Shown here: one piece after another, positions 33,866 through 41,619 of the stretch | How positions within the stretch are numbered: the stretch's first letter is position 1 | How the letters are laid out: each line of letters starts with the position of its first letter | Assembly (NCBI GenBank): GCA_040772885.1 | Contig: JAXGXF010000003.1 | Location: forward strand, 124,001 to 188,000 | Source: Pullichristensenella sp002068815 | Lineage (GTDB): Bacteria; Bacillota; Clostridia; Christensenellales; Aristaeellaceae | Direction: 5' to 3' | DNA length: 64,000 bases | Translations under genes and position numbers: made by a program | Notes under the pieces: generated by a model | What the model saw: only the letters and a program-made list of their open reading frames with translations | Database searches by the model: none | Told to the model about the DNA's origin: nothing

Positions 33866-34771
33866 TCATGCCTCCGCTCTCTTGAGTGTGATCAGGTGCA
33901 CCTCGGCCTCGGTGTTGAGCCGGAGGTCGATTGCCTCGCAGCCGACCCCCTGCGTCGTCAGCAAAAACGCGTCCTCCTCCTTGCGCCAGCCCGCGAGACA
34001 GCGACGCTCGTGCTCGGTGAGCGTGAGCAGCGTCCGGCCGGCGACCACCATCTGCCCACCGTGCGTGCGCCCCGCGAGCATCAGGTCCGCCCACGCGCCG
34101 CCGTCCCGCGCGTCCGAGGTCACCGCGCGCGCGAACTCCGCCGGGCTGTGCATCAGCGCGATCACGCAGTCGCCCCCGGAGAACCTCCCGGCGAGCGACG
34201 CGGTCTTGGCGCTGCCCGGCAGAAGCCCGACGACCGATACGCCGGCGTCCCCGCGGTGGATTTCGGCGGAGTCGTCCAGGAGCAGCCGTATGCCGGCGGC
34301 GTCCATCGACCCGCGGAGCTGCTCCGGGAGCATATCGTCCGCCGCCGCGACCGCGTATTTCCCAAGCGGCGCGGGGAAGTCCTTCAACGACGTCAAAAAC
34401 GCGTGGCGCGCGGGCACGAGGTCCGCATCGGTTTCGTCGCCGTTGAGCCTCGAAAACAGCGACGCCCCGGCGTAGTCGCCGCCGAGCAGCAGCATGTCGG
34501 GCTCGAGCAGGGCGAGCCGGTCGAACAGCTTCGCCGCGGCGCGCGCCTCGCCCTCGCCCTTCACGTCGATGTCCGAGGCGAAGAGTATCGTCATGCCGTC
34601 AAAGGCCGGGGGCAGGTCGCGCATGGAAACCGTCGCGTAGCGGACGAATACGATCCGCGATTGCACGTACATATATCCCAGAAACAGGAGGATGCACAAG
34701 AGCGCCGCCGCCGCGACCTTCGCCGCGCCGCGGCGCCGCTTTCTGCCTCCGGACCGCCTTTTTGATGCCAT
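33866..34771 (-). CDS. Degenerate metallophosphoesterase-like membrane-anchored protein
   Basis: A 301-residue protein with a basic N-terminus, one membrane helix (about residues 17-37) and a calcineurin-like metallophosphoesterase fold like YkuE. Metal-ligand motifs are altered: the DxH motif is D67-I-D69, GNHD is AADD (143-146), and GHTHGGQ is GRTHGGQ (234-240); GGD (97-99) and MHSP (H208) remain. Activity may be lost or changed. ATG 34771 has AGAGGGG upstream; longer in-frame starts would include the parS site 3 region and are rejected. Confidence 0.78.
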   Translation of the reverse strand: MASKRRSGGRKRRRGAAKVAAAALLCILLFLGYMYVQSRIVFVRYATVSMRDLPPAFDGMTILFASDIDVKGEGEARAAAKLFDRLALLEPDMLLLGGDYAGASLFSRLNGDETDADLVPARHAFLTSLKDFPAPLGKYAVAAADDMLPEQLRGSMDAAGIRLLLDDSAEIHRGDAGVSVVGLLPGSAKTASLAGRFSGGDCVIALMHSPAEFARAVTSDARDGGAWADLMLAGRTHGGQMVVAGRTLLTLTEHERRCLAGWRKEEDAFLLTTQGVGCEAIDLRLNTEAEVHLITLKRAEA

Positions 34772-34814
34772 CTGCCCCTCTTTGACGCAATTTTGCGGGC
34801 TTTGGGAAGAAAAA

Positions 34815-34830
34815 TGTTTCATGTGAAACA
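34815..34830. promoter_or_regulatory. parS-like site 3 (15 of 16 matches)
   Basis: TGTTTCATGTGAAACA, differing from the consensus only by T for C in the centre. It lies in the leader of the metallophosphoesterase gene, between its promoter and ATG. Confidence 0.75.
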
Positions 34831-34888
34831 TTTGTGGCTTTTGCGGCGGAAATATCGTTCTTTTGCCCGATTTCAGCCGCCCGAAGGA

Positions 34889-34917
34889 TTGCAACAAAGC
34901 CCACCATCTATTATAAT
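34889..34917 (+). promoter_or_regulatory. Promoter of the beta-propeller-like gene
   Basis: TTGCAA (34889-34894), 17 bp, TATAAT (34912-34917), directed rightward to the gene starting at 35010. The -10 box overlaps that of the opposing promoter. Confidence 0.8.
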
Positions 34918-34938
34918 AGCAATAGTTTCAGCATTCAA
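34910..34938 (-). promoter_or_regulatory. Promoter of the metallophosphoesterase-radical SAM-WalJ operon
   Basis: On the minus strand TTGAAT (34938-34933), 17 bp, TATAAT (34915-34910). It shares the palindromic stretch ATTATAAT with the rightward promoter, so the polymerases would compete for the same DNA. Confidence 0.75.
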
Positions 34939-35009
34939 GGGCTTTTCAAAAAACGGCCGGGAAACCGGGCGTTCGCCCTGTCCCGCTGAAAGACGATCAG
35001 GAGGATTCC

Positions 35010-36110
35010 GTGGAGAGAAAACAATCCGGCAGGCTTTCATGGGGAATCGCGCTTTTGATCGCCGCAGTGGTCTGTGGACTCTCCTTCCTCGGCGCGAAGC
35101 TCGCGAAAAATGCGTGGGGCGCGCCGGCGCACGGCGAATACAGGACCGTATCGCTCCCGGGAAACGCGGGCGTACAGGTTTCCGGCGACGGGTTTGTGTG
35201 CTACAACGGCAGCTCGCTGACCTCTGTCTCCTCGCGCGGCGACGTCGAGTGGACGTTCATGATCGGCGCGAACGCCTCGTTTGACGCGGGCGACACGGGA
35301 GTCGCCGCGTGGTCGGGGAAGACGCTGACGATCATCGACCGCGAAACGGGCACGGCGAGCTATCTGAACCCGATGTCCTCGGACGTGCTCTCGGCGCGCA
35401 CGGGCCGGAAATACACGGCGGTGCTGCTCGCGCCCGAGCACGATTCGACGATCGTGCTGATGGAAAACGGCGGTCGGCAGGTGGACAGGATCGCGCTTGC
35501 GGATCAGACGGTCGTCGATTACGGCTTTTTCTCGAACGAGGCGCTGTTCTGGGCGATGACGCTCGACACGAGCGGCACGGTGCCGACCTGTACGATCTCG
35601 ACCTACCGGCCCGGGAGGACGATCGCCGGGTCGATCAAGGACAAGGAACAGCTGATGTACCGGGTGATGTTCCAATCCTCGCAGGTCGTCTGCGCGGGCA
35701 CGACGCATCTGAAGGTCTACGACTACACGGGCGTCGAAATCCCGGCCCGGCGGAAGCTCGTCTACGGCTTCTACCTCGCCGCGGTCGACGACATCAGCGA
35801 CAACCCGATGATGGCCTTCGTCCCCGACGCGCAGTACGGCGGCTCGAACACGATGCACGACGTGCGCATGGTGCGCTCCGGCCTCGACCAGATGGTCCGG
35901 ATGCCGTTCGGCTGCACGAAGCTCGTCGCGAAGGGGAACCGCGTCTACGGCTTCTCCGCCGAGGGGTACATCATGGTCGCCGAGGCGGGGACGCGCGCCG
36001 TGACCGCGTTTTCGCCGAACACGCCGCCGGGCGAGGTCTACGGCGTGACCGACGACCGCGTGGCGGTGATCGGCGCGGGGGACACCGCGTATCTGGTGAC
36101 GCTTCCCTGA
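35010..36110 (+). CDS. Membrane-anchored beta-propeller-like protein (DUF5711-like)
   Basis: A 366-residue protein from a GTG start with AGGAGG upstream. An N-terminal membrane helix (residues about 10-32) is followed by repeats of beta strands ending in W/D patterns (GDVEWTFMIGANA, GKTLTIIDRETGTA, TLDTSGTVPTCTIS), as in PQQ-type propellers of the DUF5711 family in Clostridia. It is probably on the outer face of the membrane. Role unknown; it lies upstream of a cvpA-like gene as often seen. Confidence 0.7.
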   Translation: MERKQSGRLSWGIALLIAAVVCGLSFLGAKLAKNAWGAPAHGEYRTVSLPGNAGVQVSGDGFVCYNGSSLTSVSSRGDVEWTFMIGANASFDAGDTGVAAWSGKTLTIIDRETGTASYLNPMSSDVLSARTGRKYTAVLLAPEHDSTIVLMENGGRQVDRIALADQTVVDYGFFSNEALFWAMTLDTSGTVPTCTISTYRPGRTIAGSIKDKEQLMYRVMFQSSQVVCAGTTHLKVYDYTGVEIPARRKLVYGFYLAAVDDISDNPMMAFVPDAQYGGSNTMHDVRMVRSGLDQMVRMPFGCTKLVAKGNRVYGFSAEGYIMVAEAGTRAVTAFSPNTPPGEVYGVTDDRVAVIGAGDTAYLVTLP

Positions 36111-36223
36111 CGCGGGGAGCGGGCTTCCGAATGCCGGGAAGAATCTGGGAATTTTTTGGATAAAAATAGCAGTCCACGGGCACGCTGAAGGACAGCAAGT
36201 TTGAAAAGCGGAGGGATTCGTCA

Positions 36224-36985
36224 GTGAACATCATCGACATTCTGGTTCTCGTGGTGCTGGGCTTCAGCCTGTTCGCAGGCATGCACAAGGGGTTTATCGC
36301 GTCCTTCCTGTCCACGCTCGGGCTGATCGGCTCGTGGTTCGGCGCGCAGAGGCTGTTCCCGATCCTGGCCGAACAGGTGCTCGGAAACTCCACGCTGATG
36401 GGCGTTTTGAGCACGTACCTCGAGCCGGCCAGCTTCTTTGACGGCATCAACGTATCGGGCGTCACCGCGCAGACGACCGTGCAGGAGCTGCTTTCGAAGG
36501 GCACGGACGCGGTCAACGGCGTCGCGTCGTTCATCGGGCAGAAGGTGCCGTTCATCAAGGACGCGCTCGCGAAGAACATCAGTTCGGAAGCGTTCGCGGA
36601 GCTCAACATACACACGCTCGCGGACTACTTCGACCAGACGCTGTGGCAGGGCGTGTTCAACGTGATCGCGTTTGTCGTCGCGTTCTTCGTGCTGTACTTC
36701 GTGGCGACGCTGCTCGTGAACCTGATCAACCACGTGGCGCGCTTCCCGATGATCCGCAAGGTCGACTGGCTCGTCGGCGGGCTGTTCGGGCTCGTGCGCG
36801 GCGTCGTGATCTCGGCGCTTCTCTTGTCGGTGCTGGAGCCGGTGCTCTCCGCGTTCTCGATGGAATTGATGGCGAGCCTGCGGGACGGGTCGAAGACCTA
36901 CGAGCTGCTCGTCGGGCAGGGCGGGCTGGACTTTTTGCAAGTGCGAAGTTGGATCAACGCGCTGATCATGCGAACGAGCGCGTAA
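36224..36985 (+). CDS. CvpA family membrane protein (GTG start)
   Basis: A 253-residue protein with about four membrane helices (IIDILVLVVLGFSLFAGMHKGF first; NVIAFVVAFFVLYFVATLLVNLI later) matching the CvpA family, associated in enterics with colicin V export and envelope stress, with general function unclear. The GTG at 36224 has GGAGGG upstream. It follows the beta-propeller gene by 113 bp and is followed by a hairpin terminator. Confidence 0.88.
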   Translation: MNIIDILVLVVLGFSLFAGMHKGFIASFLSTLGLIGSWFGAQRLFPILAEQVLGNSTLMGVLSTYLEPASFFDGINVSGVTAQTTVQELLSKGTDAVNGVASFIGQKVPFIKDALAKNISSEAFAELNIHTLADYFDQTLWQGVFNVIAFVVAFFVLYFVATLLVNLINHVARFPMIRKVDWLVGGLFGLVRGVVISALLLSVLEPVLSAFSMELMASLRDGSKTYELLVGQGGLDFLQVRSWINALIMRTSA

Positions 36986-37000
36986 CCGCAAGAATCTTTG

Positions 37001-37030
37001 AAGGCCGCTTCCGAACGGAGGCGGCCTTTC
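37001..37030. terminator. Hairpin terminator between cvpA and the GH25 gene
   Basis: A 12-bp stem AAGGCCGCTTCC / GGAGGCGGCCTT (one G-T pair) with loop GAAC, ending CCTTTC. It is between convergent genes and could act in the plus direction for cvpA; the T-run is short. Confidence 0.6.
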
Positions 37031-37055
37031 GGCATTTGTTTCGGGAGGTGTATAT

Positions 37056-37793
37056 TCAGCGGCCGTACGCCTCGAACTCCGCCTCGCTCCCGCAAAACAC
37101 GTTCAGGTCGATGTACGGCTCGACGCCCTCGCAGCCGTCGAGCTTTCCCTTGTCGGAGTACTGCCAGAACGTCCAGTCGCGGCCCTCGGGCATCATCGGG
37201 TAGAGGTAGACGTTTCGAATCCAGAGGTCGTAGTCGTCGAACGCGCCCGCGACGTACTTCCGATAGGACGACTGCGTCGCGTAGATGACGGGCTTCCTGC
37301 CGTACGCAGCCTCGAGCGCCTCGAGAAGCGCGCGGAGTTCCCTGCGCGTCGGCGCGACGTCCGGCGGGTTCGCCGCCTTGTCGCCGTAGAACTCGACGTC
37401 GACCGCGCAGGGCAGCATGCCGCGGATGAGCGGCACGGCGCGTATGAAGTTCTCCGCCTGCGCGCGGCCGGAGCTGTCGAAGCTGAAGAAGTGGTAAGCG
37501 CCCGCGCGGACGCCGGCGCTCAGCGCGCCGTCGAGGTTTTGCAGAAAGCGGTCGTCCTGCATGGAGCTCCCCTCGGTCGCCTTGATGAACGCGAAGTCGA
37601 CGCCCTGCGCGCGCAGAGCCTCCCAGTCGATCGACCCCTGGTAGTGCGACACGTCGACGCCGCGGACCGGGTAGCGGCTCCACGGCGGCGTGTTGAGCCG
37701 GATCACGCCGCGCACGACGAGACCCGCAAACAGCAGCGTCAGCACGCAGACGCCGCCGACGGCGGCGATCCAGCGCCTCACGCCCGAACCCAT
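37056..37793 (-). CDS. Glycoside hydrolase family 25 lysozyme, membrane-anchored
   Basis: A 245-residue muramidase of GH25. An N-terminal helix (about residues 9-30) anchors or exports it; the catalytic domain starts VRGVDVSHYQGSIDWEALR and carries the active-site acidic pair (DVSHY and CAVDVEF), with LWIRNVYLYP and WTFWQYSDKGKLDG at the end. It probably cuts peptidoglycan in growth or sporulation. It overlaps the Gfo/Idh gene end by 16 bp. Confidence 0.93.
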   Translation of the reverse strand: MGSGVRRWIAAVGGVCVLTLLFAGLVVRGVIRLNTPPWSRYPVRGVDVSHYQGSIDWEALRAQGVDFAFIKATEGSSMQDDRFLQNLDGALSAGVRAGAYHFFSFDSSGRAQAENFIRAVPLIRGMLPCAVDVEFYGDKAANPPDVAPTRRELRALLEALEAAYGRKPVIYATQSSYRKYVAGAFDDYDLWIRNVYLYPMMPEGRDWTFWQYSDKGKLDGCEGVEPYIDLNVFCGSEAEFEAYGR

Positions 37794-38899
37794 TCGCCCG
37801 TCTCGCCGGACTGCCGGAGCTTATCCATCAGCTGCTGCAGCCGCGCGGCCTTCTCGACGGTGCTCTCGGGCTTCCTGCCGTGCGATATGCAGTTCAGGAA
37901 GTCGAAGTAGCAGTCCGCGTGCGCGCGCTCCCAGCCGATCGCGTTCTTGACCGACGGGAATCCGCCGCCCGGCGCCGGATACCGCTGCGCGCACTCGATG
38001 TCCGTGAACCCGCGCATGCCGCCGAGCGGGCGCTCGGGCTGGCCCTGGTCGAAGAAGCGCAGGTAGTTCGGCTGCATCGTAGTAAAAATCGCCGCGCCCT
38101 TCGCGCCGCGGATTTCGATCGTCATCTCGTCGAGCGCGCCGGTCGCGATCTTGCTCGCCTCGACGGTGCCCATCGCGCCGCCCGGCATGATAAGCGTCAT
38201 CAGCGCGTGGTCGTCGGAGAGCTCGGTCTCGACCGAGCCGTCGCGCCGCGGCCGCCGGCTGTAGAGCGTCCTGAGCGAGCAGCTGACCCTCTCGGGGTAG
38301 CCCATCAGCCACGTCACCATGTCGAGTACGTGGCTGCCCATGTCCAGCAGCACCCCGCCCTGCTTCTGCTGCTTCCAGCCGATCGGCCGGTCGGGGTCTA
38401 TGGAGCCCGCGTGCAGGTAGCGCGCCGAAAATTGCAGAATTTCGCCGAGCTCGCCCGCGTCCGCGAGCTCCTTGAGCCGCATGGTCGCCGGGTAGTGGCG
38501 CAGGTTGAATGCGACCTTCGAAAAGCCCTTCGCCGTGCGCGCGGCCTCGGCAATATGCAGCGCGCTCTCGCCCGTCACCGCGAGCGGCTTGTCGATGTAG
38601 AGGTGCTTGCCGGCCTTCAGCACCGCGAGCGCCATCTCCTCGTGCAGCTCGTTCGGCGTGCAGACGGACACGACGTGGACGTCGTCTCGCGCGATCAGCT
38701 CGCGGTAGTCCGCCGTCGCCGCCGAAAAGCCGAGGTCCTCCTTCGCGCGCGCGGCGGCGTCCGCGCTGCGCGTCGCGACGCAGGCGAGCCTCGCGCGGAA
38801 GTCCGCGCCCGGATAGTACAGCGGCAGCGCGCGGACCGCGTGCGCGTGCGCCCTTCCCATAAATCCCCAGCCGATGATCCCGATTCCGTATGTATTCAT
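37778..38899 (-). CDS. Gfo/Idh/MocA-family oxidoreductase
   Basis: A 373-residue NAD(P)-dependent sugar dehydrogenase-like enzyme. Rossmann motif GIIGWGFMGRAHAHAV (residues about 7-22), the DKPLAVTG lysine motif (KHLYIDKPLA) and a C-terminal beta-sheet domain (GGVLLDMGSHVLDM). Substrate unknown; myo-inositol or glucose-derived sugars are typical. ATG 38899 (MNTYGIGIIG) is chosen over the longer frame, with a G-rich ribosome site. The lysozyme gene overlaps its 3' end. Confidence 0.92.
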   Translation of the reverse strand: MNTYGIGIIGWGFMGRAHAHAVRALPLYYPGADFRARLACVATRSADAAARAKEDLGFSAATADYRELIARDDVHVVSVCTPNELHEEMALAVLKAGKHLYIDKPLAVTGESALHIAEAARTAKGFSKVAFNLRHYPATMRLKELADAGELGEILQFSARYLHAGSIDPDRPIGWKQQKQGGVLLDMGSHVLDMVTWLMGYPERVSCSLRTLYSRRPRRDGSVETELSDDHALMTLIMPGGAMGTVEASKIATGALDEMTIEIRGAKGAAIFTTMQPNYLRFFDQGQPERPLGGMRGFTDIECAQRYPAPGGGFPSVKNAIGWERAHADCYFDFLNCISHGRKPESTVEKAARLQQLMDKLRQSGETGEWVRA

Positions 38900-38933
38900 C
38901 CGCCCGATCCCCCCAAAGTTCTTCCCTCCGTCC

Positions 38934-38962
38934 ATTATAAAACAATGTATGCGCGCGGGCAA
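38934..38962 (-). promoter_or_regulatory. Promoter of the Gfo/Idh-GH25 operon
   Basis: On the minus strand TTGCCC (38962-38957), 17 bp, TATAAT (38939-38934). The leader to the ATG would be about 28 nt. Confidence 0.75.
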
Positions 38963-39007
38963 GTGGGTTTCCCTTTTCCCGGCCATAACAAAATATTCCA
39001 CAGGCCA

Positions 39008-39037
39008 TTGACAGTGATATGTTAAAAATGCTAAAAT
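39008..39037 (+). promoter_or_regulatory. Promoter of the McrB-like gene
   Basis: A consensus TTGACA (39008-39013), 18 bp, TAAAAT (39032-39037), directed rightward. The transcript would have a leader of about 110 nt before the ATG at 39154. Confidence 0.7.
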
Positions 39038-39153
39038 AATCGATGGATACGGCGTTTATTATGAATCGGCGCCCGCGCGCGAAAACAATCGGAAACCGGT
39101 ATCTGCGGGGCTCCCGCTGCCGGCGGGCGGGCGATTCTTGGGAGGGAATGTTC

Positions 39154-41529
39154 ATGCTGCCCGGCAAACTATGCGTCGGCATTCTGGAGGAAGACAATCC
39201 GCAAAAAAGTTATTTCCGCTTCAAACCCCTGCTGATCATCGACGAGGACCGCCTCGAGGAGCTTCCCGAAGGCGATCACTACCCGGAGGAAGGCTGCATA
39301 CGCATCGTGCCCGACAAAAACGAGTCCAGCCGATTCAAGGCGCGCATGCGCCGCATCGGGAAATACGCGCTGCTCGACCTGCGCGCCCATCCCAACGAGA
39401 ACGACAAGATCCGCCCGAACAAAAATTACACGGTCGACCCGCAGGAGCGCAACGCGCACATCGTCTACTCCGATGTCGTCGTCGAGCCGCAGCCCGGCAT
39501 GCTGTTTGAAATTCTCGACAGGGCCGCGCCGAAGGACTCCGCGCACATGGCGCTGACGATGGATCTGCCGGGCACGCAGAGGGTGCTGTTCTGCTCCGAA
39601 GACGGCGTGTGCGAGGCGATCTGGCGGTGCGAGCCGATGGAGGGCGTCGAGGGCGCGGTGTCGCTCTCGCGCGAGGCGCAGGCGGCGCCGCTCGAGCGCG
39701 CGCGCGAGGTGCGCATACGCGGCTTCCGGGACGAGCTGCTGCACTTTTTGCTGATCCCGCCCGGAGAGGCGGCGGGAGCCCCGCCGGCAGCGGAGCCGTC
39801 TAAGCGGGTGGAAGCCCCTAAACCGGCGGAACCCCCCAAGTCCGCGGAAGCTCCCAAGGCAGCGGAGCTTCCCAGGGCTCCGCATTCGGAGGAAGCCCCC
39901 GCGGAAACCCTTGCTCCCGCGGAATGCCCGAAGGCGACGGACTGCCCGCAGCCCTCGCCGCGGCCGCCCGCCCCGCAGTCGGCGGAGCCGTTCGGCCGGA
40001 TGTCCCGGCTGAGCCCGCGCGAGCAGTCCGTGGCCGCGCAGACGGGGCTGAACCCGCGCAGGAGCCGGAGCCTGCAGGAGATCATCGACGACAAGTGGCG
40101 GCGCTCGCGGATCGACCAGCTCGGGCACCCGGTTCCGGCCTCGGCGATGGCGACGCCGGTCGAGAGCCCGGTCGAGCGCGCGGTTTCCGCGCTCAAACTC
40201 GCCTGGCGCATGGAGGAGGCGCGCACGCCCCTTGTGGAAGCGGTCTCATCCCTCGACGACTTCGGCAGCCTCTTCCGACGAAGCTCGCTCGCGGGCGCGG
40301 ACGAGGGCTGCGCCCGGCAGCTGAACGAGCTCGAGGCGCAGCGGCTGCGGCTTTTGAACGAACTGAGCGCGCTCGACGAGCGGCGCGAGGAGGTGCGCGC
40401 GCGGCTCCTGGACGAGATCAAGCGCGAGCACGCGCGGGAATTGGCCGAGGGCGAGCAGAAGCTCGGCAAGGTGCACGCCGAGATCGACGAGTTCCGGCAG
40501 CGCGCGATGGGCGCGCGCGAGGCCGCGGCCGAGGCCGAGGGGCTGTTTTCCGAGGTCGAGCGCCGGCTGTTCGCGCGCGTGCTCGAGAGCCGCACGGTCA
40601 AGTTTCTGCGCGCGCACCCGGGCGGAGAGCCGCGGGCGTGCCCGCAGCTGAGCGACCCGACCTACGGAGAACTGATCTCCGACGTGCGCACGTATTTCGC
40701 CGCGTCCGGCATGCCGCTGACGCACGATCAGGCGGTCAACCTGCTCGCATGCTTCGCGCTGTCGCCGGTGACGGTGCTCTGCGGCGCGCCGTCCGCGGCG
40801 AAGGCCGAGGCCGCGCATCTGCTCGCGGGCGCGCTGGGGCTCAAGGCGTGCGGGCGCTTCCACGCGCTCCCGCCGGCCGGCACGCCGGACGCGGACGACC
40901 GGCTCGAGGCGCTTTTGCAGGACGCGGGATCGCCCGCGCCGGCGATGCTCCTGCTCGACCAGGCGAACGCGCCGCAGAGCGAAGCGCGCGCGCACGCGGT
41001 GCTCGCCCGGCTCGAGGCCGAGTTCGCCGGCGAGGGCCCGCTGCGCGCGTTCGCCGTCGCCGAGGACGCGCTGAACCCGCTGCCGGCGTCGCTGGTCGAC
41101 CGCGCGTTCCTGTTGCGCGTGCCGCCGGAAAGTGCCGACAGCCCGTGGGCGCCGCGCGCGTCCGCCGCCCGCGAGCCGGAGCGCGTCGCCTCGCTCGAGG
41201 CGCTCGCGCGCATCTTCCGCCCGCGGCCGGAGTCGATCTCGGAGGAGGTCGCGGGGCGCATGGCGGAGCTCCGCCGCGCGCTCTCGGAGTACGGGGTGCT
41301 GCTGTCGCGCCGGACGCTCAACGCGACGTGGGCCTACTGCGCGGTCGTCACGCCGATGTTCTGCGAGCGAACGCCTCTGCAGGCGCTCGACGTCGCGCTC
41401 GCGCAGAGGGCGCTGCCGTCGATCCTCTCCCGCGCGCCGCTCGAGGCGCTCCGGGCGCTGCCGGACATGCTCAAGGGGCTCGACATGTGCCGGAGGCTGC
41501 TGGAGCTGCCGATGCCGCTGGAGCTCTGA
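39154..41529 (+). CDS. McrB-like AAA+ protein with degenerate ATP site
   Basis: A 791-residue protein. Residues 1-205 form a novel domain (LCVGILEEDNPQKSYFRF..., IVPDKNESSRFKARMRRIGKY); 205-285 is a Pro/Ala/Glu-rich linker with imperfect PKxAE repeats; 385-480 is predicted coiled coil; the rest resembles a MoxR/McrB AAA+ module. Walker A is GAPSAAKA (544-551, normally GxxxxGKT/S), Walker B is LLLDQAN (599-605, DE changed to DQ), while the arginine-finger-like NPLPASLVDRAFLLRV (641-656) is kept. Nucleotide hydrolysis is doubtful. ATG 39154 has GGGAGGG upstream. No partner gene (McrC or nuclease) is adjacent; mtlD follows. Confidence 0.7.
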   Translation: MLPGKLCVGILEEDNPQKSYFRFKPLLIIDEDRLEELPEGDHYPEEGCIRIVPDKNESSRFKARMRRIGKYALLDLRAHPNENDKIRPNKNYTVDPQERNAHIVYSDVVVEPQPGMLFEILDRAAPKDSAHMALTMDLPGTQRVLFCSEDGVCEAIWRCEPMEGVEGAVSLSREAQAAPLERAREVRIRGFRDELLHFLLIPPGEAAGAPPAAEPSKRVEAPKPAEPPKSAEAPKAAELPRAPHSEEAPAETLAPAECPKATDCPQPSPRPPAPQSAEPFGRMSRLSPREQSVAAQTGLNPRRSRSLQEIIDDKWRRSRIDQLGHPVPASAMATPVESPVERAVSALKLAWRMEEARTPLVEAVSSLDDFGSLFRRSSLAGADEGCARQLNELEAQRLRLLNELSALDERREEVRARLLDEIKREHARELAEGEQKLGKVHAEIDEFRQRAMGAREAAAEAEGLFSEVERRLFARVLESRTVKFLRAHPGGEPRACPQLSDPTYGELISDVRTYFAASGMPLTHDQAVNLLACFALSPVTVLCGAPSAAKAEAAHLLAGALGLKACGRFHALPPAGTPDADDRLEALLQDAGSPAPAMLLLDQANAPQSEARAHAVLARLEAEFAGEGPLRAFAVAEDALNPLPASLVDRAFLLRVPPESADSPWAPRASAAREPERVASLEALARIFRPRPESISEEVAGRMAELRRALSEYGVLLSRRTLNATWAYCAVVTPMFCERTPLQALDVALAQRALPSILSRAPLEALRALPDMLKGLDMCRRLLELPMPLEL

Positions 41530-41558
41530 ACCCAACGGGCGTTTTAACTTCAAAGGTG

Positions 41559-41587
41559 CTGCAATCCGCCCCTCTTTCTGGTATAAT
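41559..41587 (+). promoter_or_regulatory. Promoter of mtlD
   Basis: CTGCAA (41559-41564), 17 bp, TATAAT (41582-41587), about 32 bp before the mtlD ATG. The -35 box is weaker than most in this window. Confidence 0.65.
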
Positions 41588-41619
41588 TTCGCAAGAAGCA
41601 TCAGAAAGAGGGCGTTCCC

